Source: Polyodon spathula (taxonomy: Eukaryota; Chordata; Actinopteri; Acipenseriformes; Polyodontidae). Taken from it: DNA of 64,000 nucleotides. This document shows, in pieces, positions 38,003 through 52,756 of the stretch. A program made the position numbers and the translations under genes. The stretch covers positions 24,165,689 through 24,229,688 of the forward strand of contig NC_054534.1 in the NCBI RefSeq assembly GCF_017654505.1, in the 5' to 3' direction. Every line of letters begins with the position of its first letter. The first letter of the stretch is position 1. Below the pieces are notes generated by a model. That model had not been told where the DNA came from. It searched no databases and saw only the letters and a program-made list of their open reading frames with translations.

Positions 38003-39198
38003 GCAAGTCATAACAGTTGTAGATATCTCTATGGGTGTTTAAATGATCTATGTATTAGCTAGTCTATTGTCAGTAAAACACATTACATACATTTGCTAGT
38101 GTTTTTATACTTTGCTGTCATCCAGTGACACAAATCCTTGTGGTAGTGATTGAATACAGTATAACTCCTTCATTCACTGTGCATTTCAATGGAAAGAAAC
38201 TGAATGAATAATGTGACTACTTGAAAACATATCATTTTAAGACTAGACTGCTCTTCATCTCTGGTATTGTTCTCATATCTCAAAATATGCACTATGTGGA
38301 ATAGAAGACACGTTACTTTGAAGGAGTTAGCTGGCTCTAGATTTGTGTGAATAGAATAAATAGCAAGACTAAATAAAATTTAAATCCACAAGCCATCTAC
38401 AGTCTGTAATTGCCCAGTTTGATTGTTCAGCTTGAATGTAAATACAACAAATCCAGCTATCATTAACAGTGTATTCCATTATTAACATAACAATGGTCAT
38501 ATTACTAGTGAGACATTGTAGGTCAAGACTGCAGAATGGTGACCACATTGAAAGCCAAAGGGGTAAATACAATAGGGTTTAGCTTAGAAACTGAAACAAA
38601 TTCTCATTAATTAAAATGGAGAGCATTAATATGTGAATTTGCAAAGATTATCATTCCAGTTTCGTGTAGCTAGAGTAACATATCCAATGTGTTTGAGGAG
38701 TAACCATAATCAAAGTTCTTGTGAGGATTTGCATCAGTACTAAATCTTTAGTTAATCGCTTGTCATCTTTAATGCATCTCAAAGTGTTTCAAGGAGAAAC
38801 TTATTTTAACAACAAGTGCTATGTCAATCTCCAACTGTTTCTTTACTGTTCAAAATTTATAACTCTGTAAAAAACTAAAAGAATGATCATCAGATCCATC
38901 TAACAAATCATTCAGAACTTATAAGCCTTTACTAAAAACAAACACACATCAGATCAAGAAAAAGTATAAATTACTGTGCTTGCAGCTCATGCACAAAAAA
39001 TAAGAGGTAGGTAAATAAACATAGTGGGCATTCAGCATCTTTTAGTTGTTAATGTAATTGCATTTCTCTATTGATTAAATGTGTTTCTACAGCATCCAAC
39101 TAATTTAATGCTAGGTCCCCAACAACACTGCTCACTGAAGATAAACATACAAGCTTTGTGATGGAGGTCTGTTCTTTTGTATTGCTTATAACTATAGA
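38003..39198. other. No gene recognised
   Basis: Non-coding AT-rich sequence between two Tc1 relics. Confidence 0.45.
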
Positions 39199-40662
39199 TA
39201 CAGTGGTTTGCAGACATATTCACCCCATACCAATAATGTCACATTTTATTGAATTACAAATAATATATGCACAGTTTTTCAAACAAACTTTTTTTATTCA
39301 AAGCTGTAGTGGTTAAACTGAACAGTGTTATATGAGGACGAGGTTAAATGTCAGCAGAACTTGCAAAGAAAATGTACAAAATGACATTTATGGATTGCAT
39401 AGGTATTCAGCCTCTTAAGTCAGTACTTGGTAGAAGCACCCTTTGCAGCAATTACTAGTAAGAGTCTTTTTGGATAGGTCTCTACTAGCTTTGCACAGTA
39501 GAATGGTGACATTTTTGCCCATTTTTCACGGGAAAATTGCTCCAGTTCTGATAAGTTTGTTGGGGATCGTCGATGGACTGCAATCATCAAGTCTCGCCAT
39601 AAATTTTTGATTGGACAAGTCAGGACTTTGACTGGGCCACCCAAGAACATTAATTCTCTTCTTGTTCAACCACTCCAGTGTAGCTTTGGCTTTGTGCTTC
39701 AGGTCATTGTCCTGCTGAAATGTAAATTTTCTCCCCAGTTTCAGAGTCTTCGTTGATTCAAACAAGTTTTCCTCAAGGATTCTCCCCTCTATCCTGACAA
39801 ACTTCCCAGTCCCTGCTGAAGAGAAACAACCCCATAACAGGATGCGTCACCACCATGATTGACTGTTGGGATGGTGTTGACTGGGTAATGTGCAGTGTTA
39901 GGCTTGCGCCAGACATAACGCTTGGAATTTAGACTGAAAAGTTCAATTTTTCTTTCATCTGACCACAAAAACTTTTTTGACATGTCTGCAGTATCATCTA
40001 CATGCTTTTTTACAAACTTCATACGGGCTTTAAGATGAGGCTTTTTGAGTAATGGCTTCTTTCTTTCCACCCGTCCATACAGGCCAGCTTTGTGTAGGGA
40101 CCGGCTTATTGTTGGTGTGAACACTAACTCCCATCTCAGACACAGAACTTTGCAGATCTTCCAAGGTCATTGTTGGCATCTTCCATTTCTTAATGATGGA
40201 CTTTACTGTCCTGAAAGGTATAATCAGTACCTAAATTTCTTGGACCCTCCTGCTCTGTGCCTCTTTATCACTTTATCCCTGACGTTTCAAAAGCTCCTTG
40301 GTGTTCCTGGTTGCTTTGTTGGATCACTGTGTGAGTTGCAGCTTGAAAGTCTTTATATACCTGAGGAAAATTATCTACACGTTAAACCACTTTGAGTACA
40401 CACAGGCTGAAACCATTTCACAAATTTTGTGACCTTTCAAACAAATCATTTGCACCTGAGCTGCAATAGCAAAGGGGTTGAATACTTATGCAACTGAGAT
40501 TAATCTATTTTTCTCTGTAAATCTTACTTATTTATATTCTATATGCATTGTTTACTTTATCAATGTGGAGTAGTTTGTGTAGATTCTACATGTAACGTCT
40601 AATTTGAAAGTGTCGTGGAGTACGCTCAGGTGCCAACAAAATGTGAAAACTTTGCAGGAAGG

Positions 40663-40665
<3 letters not shown>
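39199..40665 (-). mobile_element. Tc1-like transposon, decayed
   Basis: Left end TA then CAGTGGTTTGCAGACATATTCACCCC is a Tc1-type terminus. The transposase remnant follows on the minus strand (40124-39420). The right end is diverged (AAAATGTGAAAACTTTGCAGG) and the exact TA border is not recognisable. Confidence 0.8.
39420..40124 (-). pseudogene. Tc1-like transposase, frameshifted
   Basis: Part one (40124-39789) has GLYGRVERKKPLLKKPHLKA and FLWSDERKIELF, containing the first catalytic Asp. Part two (39765-39526) has [20 protein letters not shown] with the second Asp. Part three (39650-39420) continues in another frame with [11 protein letters not shown] and the C-terminus KGASTKY. At least two frameshifts; the N-terminal HTH region farther right is not intact. 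Confidence 0.85.
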
Positions 40666-40670
<5 letters not shown>

Positions 40671-40694
<24 letters not shown>

Positions 40695-40695
40695 G
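40671..40695. repeat. (AAT/AATA)n microsatellite
   Basis: Short run of ATAATA units directly after the Tc1 relic. Confidence 0.8.
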
Positions 40696-40974
40696 TGATA
40701 TGGGAAAAACTTTAATAAAATCACATGTACAGTTTAATCCATCATACCAAATTTAATTATTTCACATAAATGTCAAACGGTAAAACTTTATTTTCTGTGA
40801 TATTGTAGTAAATGTAATGTTTTTTAACCCCTTAAAGTGCACTATACTCACAACAAGTTTGTCAAAGAAGACTTTTGTTCTGACTCACTGCGTTCCGTGA
40901 GAGTGACGCACTGGCAAAGCTACTCGCAAGGAAACTGACCATTTAGATCATGGGATAATCCAACCTGTGGAGGC

Positions 40975-42030
40975 ATGTTTATTCTTATACCCTAGTAAAA
41001 TAAACACCCGTGTTGTAAAAATTACCAATCTGAAAGTCTCAACGAAAAATATTTATATTTTGTCAAACTAACAGTCTTTTTGTAAGGAGACCAGATACTT
41101 TCAATTCAATGAATAAATGGTTTATGGTGTTTGGGTTTTGTAATGACACTCTCTGATGTTGATTTTCGATTGAAAAGTTGTTGATCGAGGTCTGGAGGAC
41201 CACAACACCAAGGATTTACTTTCTTAGACGACGATACAAGTTAATGTTCATCTACTAATGAAGACCTCCTAAAACGTCCCCAAAAAAAAAAAAATTATTT
41301 CAAACAATCATATTTATTGATATAAAAACCAGTTTTTTTTTTTTTTTAATATAGTTTGTAGTATAATAATATAGTTTTTTTGGTCAAATGCTTTGAAAAT
41401 CAACAAAAATCTACAAACTGTTTCTTATTTGGATAAAAGATGTGCAAACTGTAACAAATAACCTATTTTCTAACACGTTTTACCTATTGTTTATATTTAT
41501 AACATCGTAAATAACAGAACTCCTTTATGACAACTCACGAATGTAATTTTTTTATTGTCTTGAGTCAAAATTATCGATTACTACGTTATCCGTGTAAAAA
41601 TTTTACCACTCCGTCAGTCATAATAGTTCAATTCGTTAACTAGGGCTAATTTTCGATAATTGTCTAATAATGGATGTACTAGAGATTATGTGAATGTCGA
41701 AAGTAATTAAAGGGGTTTACGGATTAAAGGTTTCGTTGATCCTAATGTTTAGTAAAAAGAAGTATTAATTGTACTTTTTTTCAAGAATGAAACACTTAAA
41801 TAACACTTAAATAAACATACAAAACAAGTAATTCCTGTTTGACAGATGTCAAATTAATAACTTATGTACACTAAGGTGCTCAACGTATTGATCCAGTAAT
41901 AAATGAAACGACATAGTCATGACATGTCAAAGTTAAACAAGTGGCTAAAGATAATGTTTACCGATACCTGGAACAGAGAAATAAAAAACCCTATTCTGCC
42001 AACAACAGATGTCACGACAAGTGCACGTGG
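40975..42030. other. Block with direction-reversed dinucleotide composition
   Basis: By hand count (40981-42060) CG occurs about 24 times and GC about 7 times at roughly 30 percent G+C. In 43561-43980 the counts are 2 and 15, the normal vertebrate pattern. AC+GT also exceeds TG+CA in most sampled lines, the reverse of normal. Read backwards without complementing, the block looks like ordinary vertebrate DNA. No gene is seen in either direction. Borders are approximate. Confidence 0.55.
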
Positions 42031-42054
42031 TTTTTTTTTTAAATCATTCAGTTA

Positions 42055-42120
42055 CTTAGTTAGTTAAATAAATATAGCACCTTTCATAAGATCACTTTGT
42101 GGTAAAGCATGTTCTATCAC
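42055..42120. mobile_element. Short fragment resembling the SINE tail
   Basis: AATATAGCACCTTTCATAAG and TTTGTGGTAAAGCATG resemble the tail half of the SINE copies at 35541 and 59280 (TATAGCGCCTTTCATAGTGG, AAAGTGCTTTAC). Confidence 0.35.
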
Positions 42121-45000
42121 TCCTACGGATTGCCTAAATTATGTCACTTTATGTTCCGTATCAAGTCAAATACATGTTGTCAATTATTATTAATTATATA
42201 ATAAAATTATTTTGACCTCCAACTGGAGAATGGATTCATCAGTGCAAGGCTTTTTAATGTGATAGCCCTTGAACTGTGTGAACTCCACAGTCAAACATGT
42301 CTTTCAAGCACAGCAGATGGTTAGTCTGTATTTTTCTTTTGTATTTCAAGGTGACAAAGTCTCAAACTGACCAATTTATGAAGCCACGATTAACTATGAT
42401 ACCAGACCACCAGACCCTTCTTATTATCAAGGCAACACTACCACAGATTTACATTTAGCAAAAAATGTTCTGTGTTCCTACCAGCTGAGTTTTACATAGA
42501 ACCCAAATTACCATGCAGGTACTGTAAGATAGGACCCTTCTTTACACATTATACTGTTGCAGCTTCACACATCCTTTATTCTGTAAGCAGCAAGAAATTG
42601 TACATTTGTTTGCACAGATGGCACCTCTGTAAGTAAAGCCTGCTATAGATCATATAAATGCATCAATACATCTGTAAGAAAAATGACTTTGGAATGTTTG
42701 TGTAAAAGATTGAAAGATCCGCTATGATTTATCTACTAAGTTGTTTGTTTATTATAAAACCTCTTGATAGTTTGTAGCCTACTGACAAGGCTTGCTGGAA
42801 TAACCTATAACATCCAATTCAGACAAGTGTAATGAGCTCCCTGCTGTCAAATGAAGAGGAATTTATCTCAGATAAGAGGGCAAAATGTGATAAACACTTG
42901 CAAGGAAATTACCTTGAAGTAAGGACAAGATGATTCAGAAATTACCTAACTTAGCCCATGCATCAGTTCCTTGTTGTTAATTAATGTTGTTAAAGCAATG
43001 TTGCCTATGGTATTGAAAAGTTGCTGCCAAATATGTGTTGACAAAGCAAAGATGCCTACAATGGTTACCTAGCATCCAGGGAGACCTTGACTCTTCAATT
43101 TTTCCAATAATGAAGTACTTGAATCCAAAAAGATTTTTCCAAAGGTAAGAAAGTAATTTGAAATGTTTACAGTATTTATTAAAATAGAAAAAAAGGCTTT
43201 CCTCAGTGCACTCTGGTGGATAAAACTTTAGGCGTACTTTAAGCTTTTGTAAAATACAAATCAAGCAAAGCTCTACTATATAGGTCTCTGTCTAACCCTA
43301 TTTTCAGCTAATGAAATTGTACTCCAGTGAGACTCCTCTCTTTTAAGAATTGTATTGCCAATCAGCAGTGTAGCTCCTGAGTGTCTGGCGAATGAAATGA
43401 CGTGTTTACTTCTCATTTTAGATCCAAAGGGTTGCAAGCATGTTTCTAGTTGGCTGTGAAGTAGACATTAACCAGTTGCACCTAAAACTGTAATAATGTC
43501 AAATCGAGCTTGTGTCTGTTATTTAGCAAAATTCTAATATTTTCCTAAGCTTTTCAGTGCACCTTTAATTTACAGTGGCAGAGTTATATTCTGTTAAAGG
43601 TTTTTGGCTTAAGATATAATAATATAAACAATAAACTTGCCATCATAGACCTTCAGCTTCTAGTTGTTGTTAATCTATGACTGAGCATCTGTTCCGATAA
43701 TTGGTTTCAACATCAGTATATCAAAATGTTTACATGTGAGTAGAAGTAGCAGAAAAATGGGTGATTAATAAACTAGTCACATCAAAGATACATGGAAAAA
43801 TAAAACATTTTACATTGCATTAAGTGTGATGCTCATCTAATTGAACTTTGACCAGCTTCAATCATTCAACCCTCCCCAGATCCCATTAGCGTTGTTTGTA
43901 TATCTGTACCACATATCAGTATTGCTAATTTTGCAGATACCAATATGCACAGCAAAGCAAGTTTGAGTAATAAAGTGAAGAACAACACACATTTAGATAT
44001 TTGTCTCAATGCAAATCAATTTGGGGTTGTATCATCATCAAAACCGAGCCACTGTTTCAAATACTACAGTATCCCATACAAAATACCCTAAAAACAGCTC
44101 AAAGGACCTGCTGAAGGGCAAATGCACTGTAAGAATACAGAGATCTCCTGTTTGAAATCCCTGGCCAGCATATATTAAGTTAAAGCACGTATAGTGAGTT
44201 TGCTCAACAAAATGCTTACAACGGACAAGAGGGACAGTTTCAATGTTGAAGAGATGTAAGAATATTAATATTTTATCAATAGAAATTGAACAAAAGCACA
44301 GAGTAAAGAGTGGCAAGAGAAAGGATGAAAACATATTCTTGGGGATTGAAGTAAGCAAACCTGTCAGAGATTATGAGAATACGAGGGTAAAGGAAAATAA
44401 ATGAAAGGCTTTGCTTTCTTTGCACAGTGTTGTTTTAATAAGAAGCATACAGCAGGGAAAAAAATGACGTCTTTACTGGAACAAACAGATGGCCAAAATT
44501 AAATCAGAGTGCAGAAATTTCACGTGACTGTCATTAAAAACAGTGCTTTAGAAAACGACAGGGTTATATACGATGCTTCAGGGCAGATTCTGATGCTTTT
44601 CATTTCAGTAACACCAGTGCCTCTGCCGAGAGTTTTCATTGACATTCCAACACCCCTGCTTTGGAGGACTCCACACTGGCTTATTGAGCCTGCAGTCATA
44701 CCCCCTTGAATTCTCATCTTTTACAATCTCATTATCTGAGCAGGCGTAGAGTCTTGATGGATTACACATTGGTCCAGGAAGTAGTGGTAGAGTACTTTTC
44801 CTCTTTAAAAGGATCAGTTCCCCAGCGTGGATTAATGGGACAGTGAAGTGAAAGAGATGCCTTATTTTAACATTTTATTATATTTCTCAAATATTTTGAG
44901 AAGTTGTGCCTCAAATTTACTAAATACATTTAAATAGAGCAGAGATCTTAATCTAAGTCCTAATAATGGATAAAGATAACCTGATTAAACAAATGACACT
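42121..45000. other. No gene recognised
   Basis: AT-rich non-coding sequence. Open frames at 42977-43264 and 44038-44358 (minus) have no domain or splice context. Confidence 0.45.
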
Positions 45001-45009
45001 TTTGTAGAT

Positions 45010-45600
45010 CTACTTGTATGTTTAGGATCATTGTCTTGCTGCATGACCCACTTTCAGTTCAGCTTAAGCACACGGAGGGATGGCCCTACATTAGAATCTT
45101 CTGATACAATGCAGAATTCATGGTCGTGTGAATGATGGTAAGCTGTCCAGGCCCTGAGGCAGCAAAGCAGCCTCAAACCATCACACTCCCACCATCATGC
45201 TTGACGATTGGGATGAGGTTCTTTTGTTCGAACGCAGTGTTTGGTTTTCGCCAAACATAACGTTTATCACTGAGGCCAAAAAGTTCTACCTTTGACTCGT
45301 CTGTCCACTTCAGACAGGCAGCAATGTTCTTTTTAGGGAGCAGTGGTTTCCTCCTGGCTATCCTTCCATGAACACCATTCTTGTTCAGTCTGTTTCTAGA
45401 CTGATGAGCATCAATAACTGTTTTTCTGAGGTCCTCAGAGATTTCTTTTGATCGTGGCATGACGTGTTTCCACAACCTGTATGGTGAACACCAGATTCTA
45501 ATTATCCCCTTAATTGAGCTGATAAAACCAGAGGTTCGCTAACTTTTTCACATACCCTGAATCTTAATTACTCATTGTTTGTTTAATTCATACATCCTTT
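45010..45600 (-). pseudogene. Tc1-like transposase fragment of a second subfamily
   Basis: Minus-strand frame 45475-45173 begins MPRSKEISEDLRK, continues IARRKPLLPKKN, WTDESKVELFG (first catalytic Asp) and YVWRKPNTAFEQKN. Sequence farther left, after a stop, still gives FAASGPGQL and a QQDNDPKHT-like stretch toward 45040 after frame changes. Terminal repeats were not found. It differs from the other copies, so a different Tc1 subfamily is likely. Confidence 0.8.
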
Positions 45601-47160
45601 TGTTTCAAAAGATATGGAATTGGTTAATATAAACCCTACTGGATATTTAAGAAAAGACTGGTTTTGATTCACGAAGGCTATCATGGTAAAACTATGGAAT
45701 TTCCATAATTATCATTGGGGTTCACTGCTGCATGTAGTAGCACCAGCTTACCTTTTTAGCAGTGTGGGGCAACTGAAATATAAACAAACTGGCATGCTAA
45801 CATATTCTAGTTTCTGATGAAATAGCTAGAGCAGAAGAGTAAACTGTGGAAAATGTATAACAGTCACCCAGTAATAATACTTAACGTTAACTGCATCCAT
45901 AACTCATATCTGAAACTTCAAATAAATAATGCCAAATAAGTATTTGTGTAATACCATGATACATGTTCATGTTTTAATATTGTTAAATAAAGTTAAATCA
46001 GTGCATACAATTAGTTACATATGACAGCATTTACAGTACTTGTGTGTGCTGCTTGATCAGTAAAGATATGCAACAGGGTTACAAATCTACTGAAACAGTA
46101 GAGCCATGGATACAGCAAGGCTAAGAAACAAAGCCATAACTCAGTTTTGAAGGAATCCGAGACATGTACAGTACAACATGCTTCCCTATTGAAGGCCTTT
46201 AAATCAATCAAATTCTGCCAAGACACTACTGCTGAACACAAAGTATTCCCTAACCTAATGGCTGTGATAAAAAAAGGACATAACCTCCAACCATTTTTAG
46301 TATGGTTGCTTTTTCAGAACCAAGCAACAGCAATAACGTTTCATTAATCTGCAAAACTTCAAGCACCACATTGTGCACGAGAACAACTGTGCACAGTAGT
46401 TACTGTTTATTGCTTTACAGAAAACAGCCCTGCAAAAGTATTTGGGTCTCAAAGGATGAAAACCAATCAAAGGAAACAACTTCTTTTGAAGTACCTGATG
46501 AACAGAAAACCACTAGCTTTAAATTAAGTAATAATGAAGTACAAAATTATTTGGACTTGGAAATTTCGCAATTAAAAAAAAAAAAATTAAAAAAAGACTA
46601 TAAAAATATGTATCATGTGTCCAAAGATTGAATACCTCTGTCAAGACAATAGAGGATTACCCAACATTAGCAAACTATAATCTACAGATATCCTCTCTGT
46701 CGACAAATAATTCATAACGTCAGCTCTGTTTCCAGAACATAATACTGTCTAAAGCTAAAAAAAACATTCCAACTGCAACCCATCCGAATGTCACCCCCAC
46801 CCCCCCAAATGAGAACATTTACGATAAGCAGGGAGTAGATTACTCAAATGCTATCCATATTACACAAGCATTAACATTTCAAAAGCCACAAATAGCGACA
46901 ACGCTTTTAAATCAGTTGTATGCTGTTGATTATATAGCCTTTTCTGGCAGAAAGAAATAGCAGGGTAATTGCCAGTTCACTTTATACATACCATGGTTAT
47001 GGTTAAACATGCTGAACCTTGTTTATCCAATGCGCAATTTGCAAGATTTTTTTTCTTAGGCACCAATTTTTGAGAATCCAAACCCGGGGATAGTAAGAGG
47101 TCTCATGGTGATCTACTTTTATGATACTGAAAGCTATTTGCAATCGTACAGTGGGTGTGT
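45601..47160. other. No gene recognised
   Basis: Non-coding. The overlapping open frames at 46011-46631 on both strands show no family features. Confidence 0.45.
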
Positions 47161-47185
47161 GTGTATATATGTATGTATGTATGTA

Positions 47186-47260
<75 letters not shown>
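47161..47260. repeat. (TGTA)n(AT)n microsatellite at a Tc1 border
   Basis: GTAT/GTGT units lead into about 35 AT units that stop exactly at the left end of the Tc1 element. Confidence 0.95.
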
Positions 47261-47264
<4 letters not shown>

Positions 47265-48757
47265 TGCCTTGCAAAAGTATTCAGACCCCTGACCAATTCT
47301 CTCATATTACTGAATTACAAATGGTACATTGAAATTTCGTTCTGTTCGATATTTTATTTTAAAACACTTCAACTCAAAATCAATTATTGTAAGGTGACAT
47401 TGGTTTTATGTTGGGAAATATTTTTAAGAAAAATAGAAAACTGAAATATCTTGCTTGCATAAGTATTCAACCCCCACACATTAATATTTGGTAGAGCCAC
47501 CTTTCGCTGCAATAACAGCTTTAAGTCTTTTGGGGTAAGTATGTACCAGCTTTGCACACAGTGTCGGAGTGATTTTGGCCCATTCTTCTTGGCAGATTTG
47601 CTCCAGGTTGTTCAGGTTGGTTGGACGACGCTTGTGGACCGCAATTTTCAAATAGTGCCACAGATTCTCAATGGGATTGAGATCAGGACTTTGACTGGGC
47701 CACTGTAGGACATTCACCTTTTTGTTCTTGTGCCACTCCAGTGTTGCTTTGGCCTTGTGCTTTGGATCATTGTCCTGCTGAAAGGTGAATTTCCTCCCAA
47801 GCTTCAGTTTTTTAGTGAACTGAAGCAGATTCTCTTGCAGTATTTTCCTGTATTTTGCTCCATCCATTCTTCCTTCAATCGTAACAAGATGCCCAGTCCC
47901 TGCTGATGAGAAGCATCCCCACAGCATGATGCTCCCACCACCATACTTCACTGTAGGGATGGTGTGTCTTGAGGCATGGGCAGTGTTAGATTTGCGCCAC
48001 ACATAGCACTTTGAGTTTTGGCCACAAAGCTCTATCTTGGTCTCATCTGACCATAAAATCTTTTACCACATCACAGCTGGGTCACTCTCATGCTTTCTGG
48101 CAAACTCCAGACGTGCTTTCAGATGGTACTTTTTGAGTAACGGCTTCTTTCTTGCCACCCTCCCATACAGGCCAGTGTTATGCAGAGCTCTTGATATGGT
48201 TGACTGGTGCACCATTACTCCACTCCCAGCCACTGAACTCTGTAGCTCCTTCAAAGTGATTGTTGGCCTCTCTGTGGCTTCTCTCACAAGTCTCTTTCTT
48301 GTTTGAGCACTGAGTTTTGAGGGACAGACTTTTCTTGGCAGTGCCTGGGTGGTATGGTGCAGCTTCCACTTCCGAATTATTGATCCAAATGTGCTCACTG
48401 GGATATCCAAACACATATTATTTTGTACCCTTTCCCTAATCTATGCATTTGTATTACTTTATCTCTAGCTTCTGTAGAATGCTCTTTGGTCTTCATTTTC
48501 CTTCAGATTCACAGCCTTACCAATGATCCTTCAACAGTGGGGGTTTTTATCCAGAAAATGTGACAGCAACTTTAATGGTTTATTTTTCTTAAAAATATTT
48601 CCCAACTTAAAACCAATGTCACTTTACAATAATTGATTCTGAGTTTCAGTGTTTAAAAATAAAATATCAAACAGAACGAAATTTCAATGTACCATTTGTA
48701 ATTCGATAATATGAGAGAATTGGTCAGGGGTCTGAATACTTTTGCAAGGCACTGTAT
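47259..48757 (-). mobile_element. Near-complete Tc1-like transposon inserted in TA repeats
   Basis: Left end ACAGTGCCTTGCAAAAGTATT at 47261 and right end AATACTTTTGCAAGGCACTGT at 48755 are inverted copies. The inverted repeats are long, about 47261-47430 and 48585-48755. TA flanks both sides. Total about 1.5 kb. The interior carries a transposase with two visible lesions. Confidence 0.93.
47481..48495 (-). pseudogene. Tc1-like transposase, nearly full length, two lesions
   Basis: The start MKTKEHSTEARDKV is at about 48495. Near 48420 the frame shifts into CLDIPVSTFGSIIRKWK. The HTH part, SRALHNTGLYGRVARKKPLL, follows to 48063, where an in-frame stop interrupts before ILWSDETKIEL. The rest (48002-47481) includes [27 protein letters not shown] and SPDLNPIENLWHYLK, ending KGGSTKY. 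All three catalytic acids (Asp, Asp, Glu) are still present, so decay is recent relative to the other copies. Confidence 0.9.
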
Positions 48758-49160
48758 ATATACAGTGTAACGTCAAAAAGTGATAATTCCTCTAGAGGAA
48801 AATATACTTGAACCCATTCGACTCCTCGAGACCTTCACACTCAATTCAAACACAAAATGTCAAGTTTTCAATCACTCAACAACACCCACAGTACAGAAAT
48901 GTTCATTAATGATCAACAAAATGAGAACATGTTAAAAAATAAAAAATAAAAAATGATGTAAAGCTGCTACATGCGTATCTTCGAGAAACTGGAGAGGAAC
49001 AGGAAATTAAAACAAGGTAAAGGCAATCATCGAAATAAAGCTGAAGTACAAAGGAATAACGACATAAAAAGTCTGTACAACCCTGAAACACTACATAAAA
49101 ACCAAACTGTACTGCTGAACCTCATCTTCTTTAATGTTAGCATCACAAGGGTATCTATGT
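48758..49160. mobile_element. Dispersed repeat copy 1 next to (AT)n
   Basis: Positions 49010-49165 (AAGGTAAAGGCAATCATCG, then CTGAACCTCATCTTCTTTAA and GCATCACAAGGGTATC) are the inverse of 55225-55375. Both copies join a long (AT)n tract. No coding. The AT-rich part 48758-49009 may belong to the same repeat. Confidence 0.7.
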
Positions 49161-49168
49161 AGTATACA

Positions 49169-49250
<82 letters not shown>
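49169..49250. repeat. (AT)n microsatellite
   Basis: About 40 AT units. Confidence 0.97.
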
Positions 49251-52756
<3,506 letters not shown>

